NCBI GenBank assembly: GCA_964509765.1
Contig: CAZDYI010000096.1
Span: 1 to 6,610, forward strand
DNA from: CAZDYI01 sp964509765
GTDB lineage: Bacteria > Pseudomonadota > Gammaproteobacteria > Tethybacterales > Tethybacteraceae
DNA: 6,610 bases
Direction: 5' to 3'
Part shown: piece after piece, positions 6,337 to 6,610 of the stretch
Numbering within the stretch: position 1 is the first letter of the stretch
Layout: every line of letters starts with the position of its first letter
The notes under the pieces: model-generated
What the model was told of the DNA's origin: nothing
Databases searched by the model: none
The model's input: only the letters and a program-made list of their open reading frames with translations
Made by a program: the position numbers and the translations under genes

Positions 6337-6610
6337 TCAGCTCTTCCTGCCCGCAATCCGGCTGATGATCTCGGACGTTGAGATGTCGGGACGCATGTCG
6401 GTGTAGACCACCGTCGCGCCGATCTCCTTTGCGGCCATGGCCTCCGGCGGGTCGCTGTCCTTCCAGTCCCCGCCCTTGACGTAGGCGTCGGGCCTGATCC
6501 TGCGCACCAGGTCCGCGGCGTCCTTTCCGGAGAACGGCAGGGCGTAGTCGACGCTACCGAGTCCCGCGAGGACCTTCAGGCGCTCCTCGATCGGCACGAC
6601 CGGCCGGTCC
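6337..6610 (-). CDS. rfaE2: C-terminal part of RfaE2/HldE-type D-glycero-beta-D-manno-heptose 1-phosphate adenylyltransferase (5' partial)
   Basis: The minus-strand frame is open from the right window edge to TGA at 6339-6337. It reads DRPVVPIEERLKVLAGLGSV at its start, so the GTG at 6597 is internal; the nucleotide-binding N-terminus lies beyond the window. Recognisable family features are the RPVVPxEER..VLAGL..VDY block, IRPDAYVKGGDW (the conserved VKGGDY/W motif) and a C-terminal DISTSEIISRI in place of the common STTxII. The family transfers AMP to heptose 1-phosphate, making ADP-heptose for the LPS inner core, in the cytoplasm. Whether it is a stand-alone RfaE2 or the end of a bifunctional kinase-transferase (HldE) cannot be seen. 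It converges on copy C across 18 bases and is probably not functionally linked to the array, beyond fitting a Gram-negative host. A related nucleotidyltransferase of the same fold is the alternative. Confidence 0.78.
   Translation of the reverse strand, partial: DRPVVPIEERLKVLAGLGSVDYALPFSGKDAADLVRRIRPDAYVKGGDWKDSDPPEAMAAKEIGATVVYTDMRPDISTSEIISRIAGRKS

Overview
The window comes from a Gram-negative bacterium with a fairly high GC content. The evidence is a set of lipobox-bearing, autotransporter-like exported proteins and, at the right edge, an LPS-heptose biosynthesis gene. The genus cannot be told from the sequence. A Proteobacterium-like organism is the natural guess because the closest family resemblance I recognise is to NalP (Neisseria) and SphB1 (Bordetella), which are lipoprotein autotransporters with an S8 (subtilisin-like) passenger.

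Layout. Three tandem, same-strand copies of one gene family fill almost everything. Copy A (2-1084) is only the C-terminal, probable beta-barrel part; the rest lies left of the window. Copy B (1143-3694) and copy C (3823-6318) are complete: lipoprotein signal with an LAGC lipobox, eight glycines, a degenerate subtilase domain of about 380 residues, a short linker, and a C-terminal domain of about 350 residues. Copies A/B and B/C are separated by only 58 and 128 bases. An 18-base gap then separates copy C from a convergent gene on the minus strand, the C-terminal part of an RfaE2/HldE-type heptose-1-phosphate adenylyltransferase (6337-6610, running off the right edge).

Main points. (1) Copy B starts at a well-placed ATG (1143) behind a GGAGG. 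Four codons later it meets a run of 11 cytosines that leaves the reading frame one base short; as written, translation stops after 15 codons. Adding one C (12) or removing two (9) restores an uninterrupted lipoprotein of about 850 residues. Alignment with copy C places the missing base inside the C-run. This looks like a phase-variation switch shown in the OFF state, comparable to the poly-C switch known for nalP. (2) Both complete copies have lost subtilase catalytic residues: Asp becomes Glu or Ala, oxyanion Asn becomes Asp, and nucleophile Ser becomes Asp; only the His remains. They look like surface-displayed pseudoproteases. (3) The C-terminal domains are nearly identical and collinear (1084, 1084 and 1081 bases), while the passenger domains have diverged strongly. 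This suggests a homogenised anchor carrying variable displayed domains.

Inferred joint role: a small bank of surface-anchored, catalytically dead subtilase-like proteins, at least one of them individually switchable. Possible uses are antigen variation, adhesion or binding, or inhibitor/phage decoy. None of these uses is shown by the sequence.
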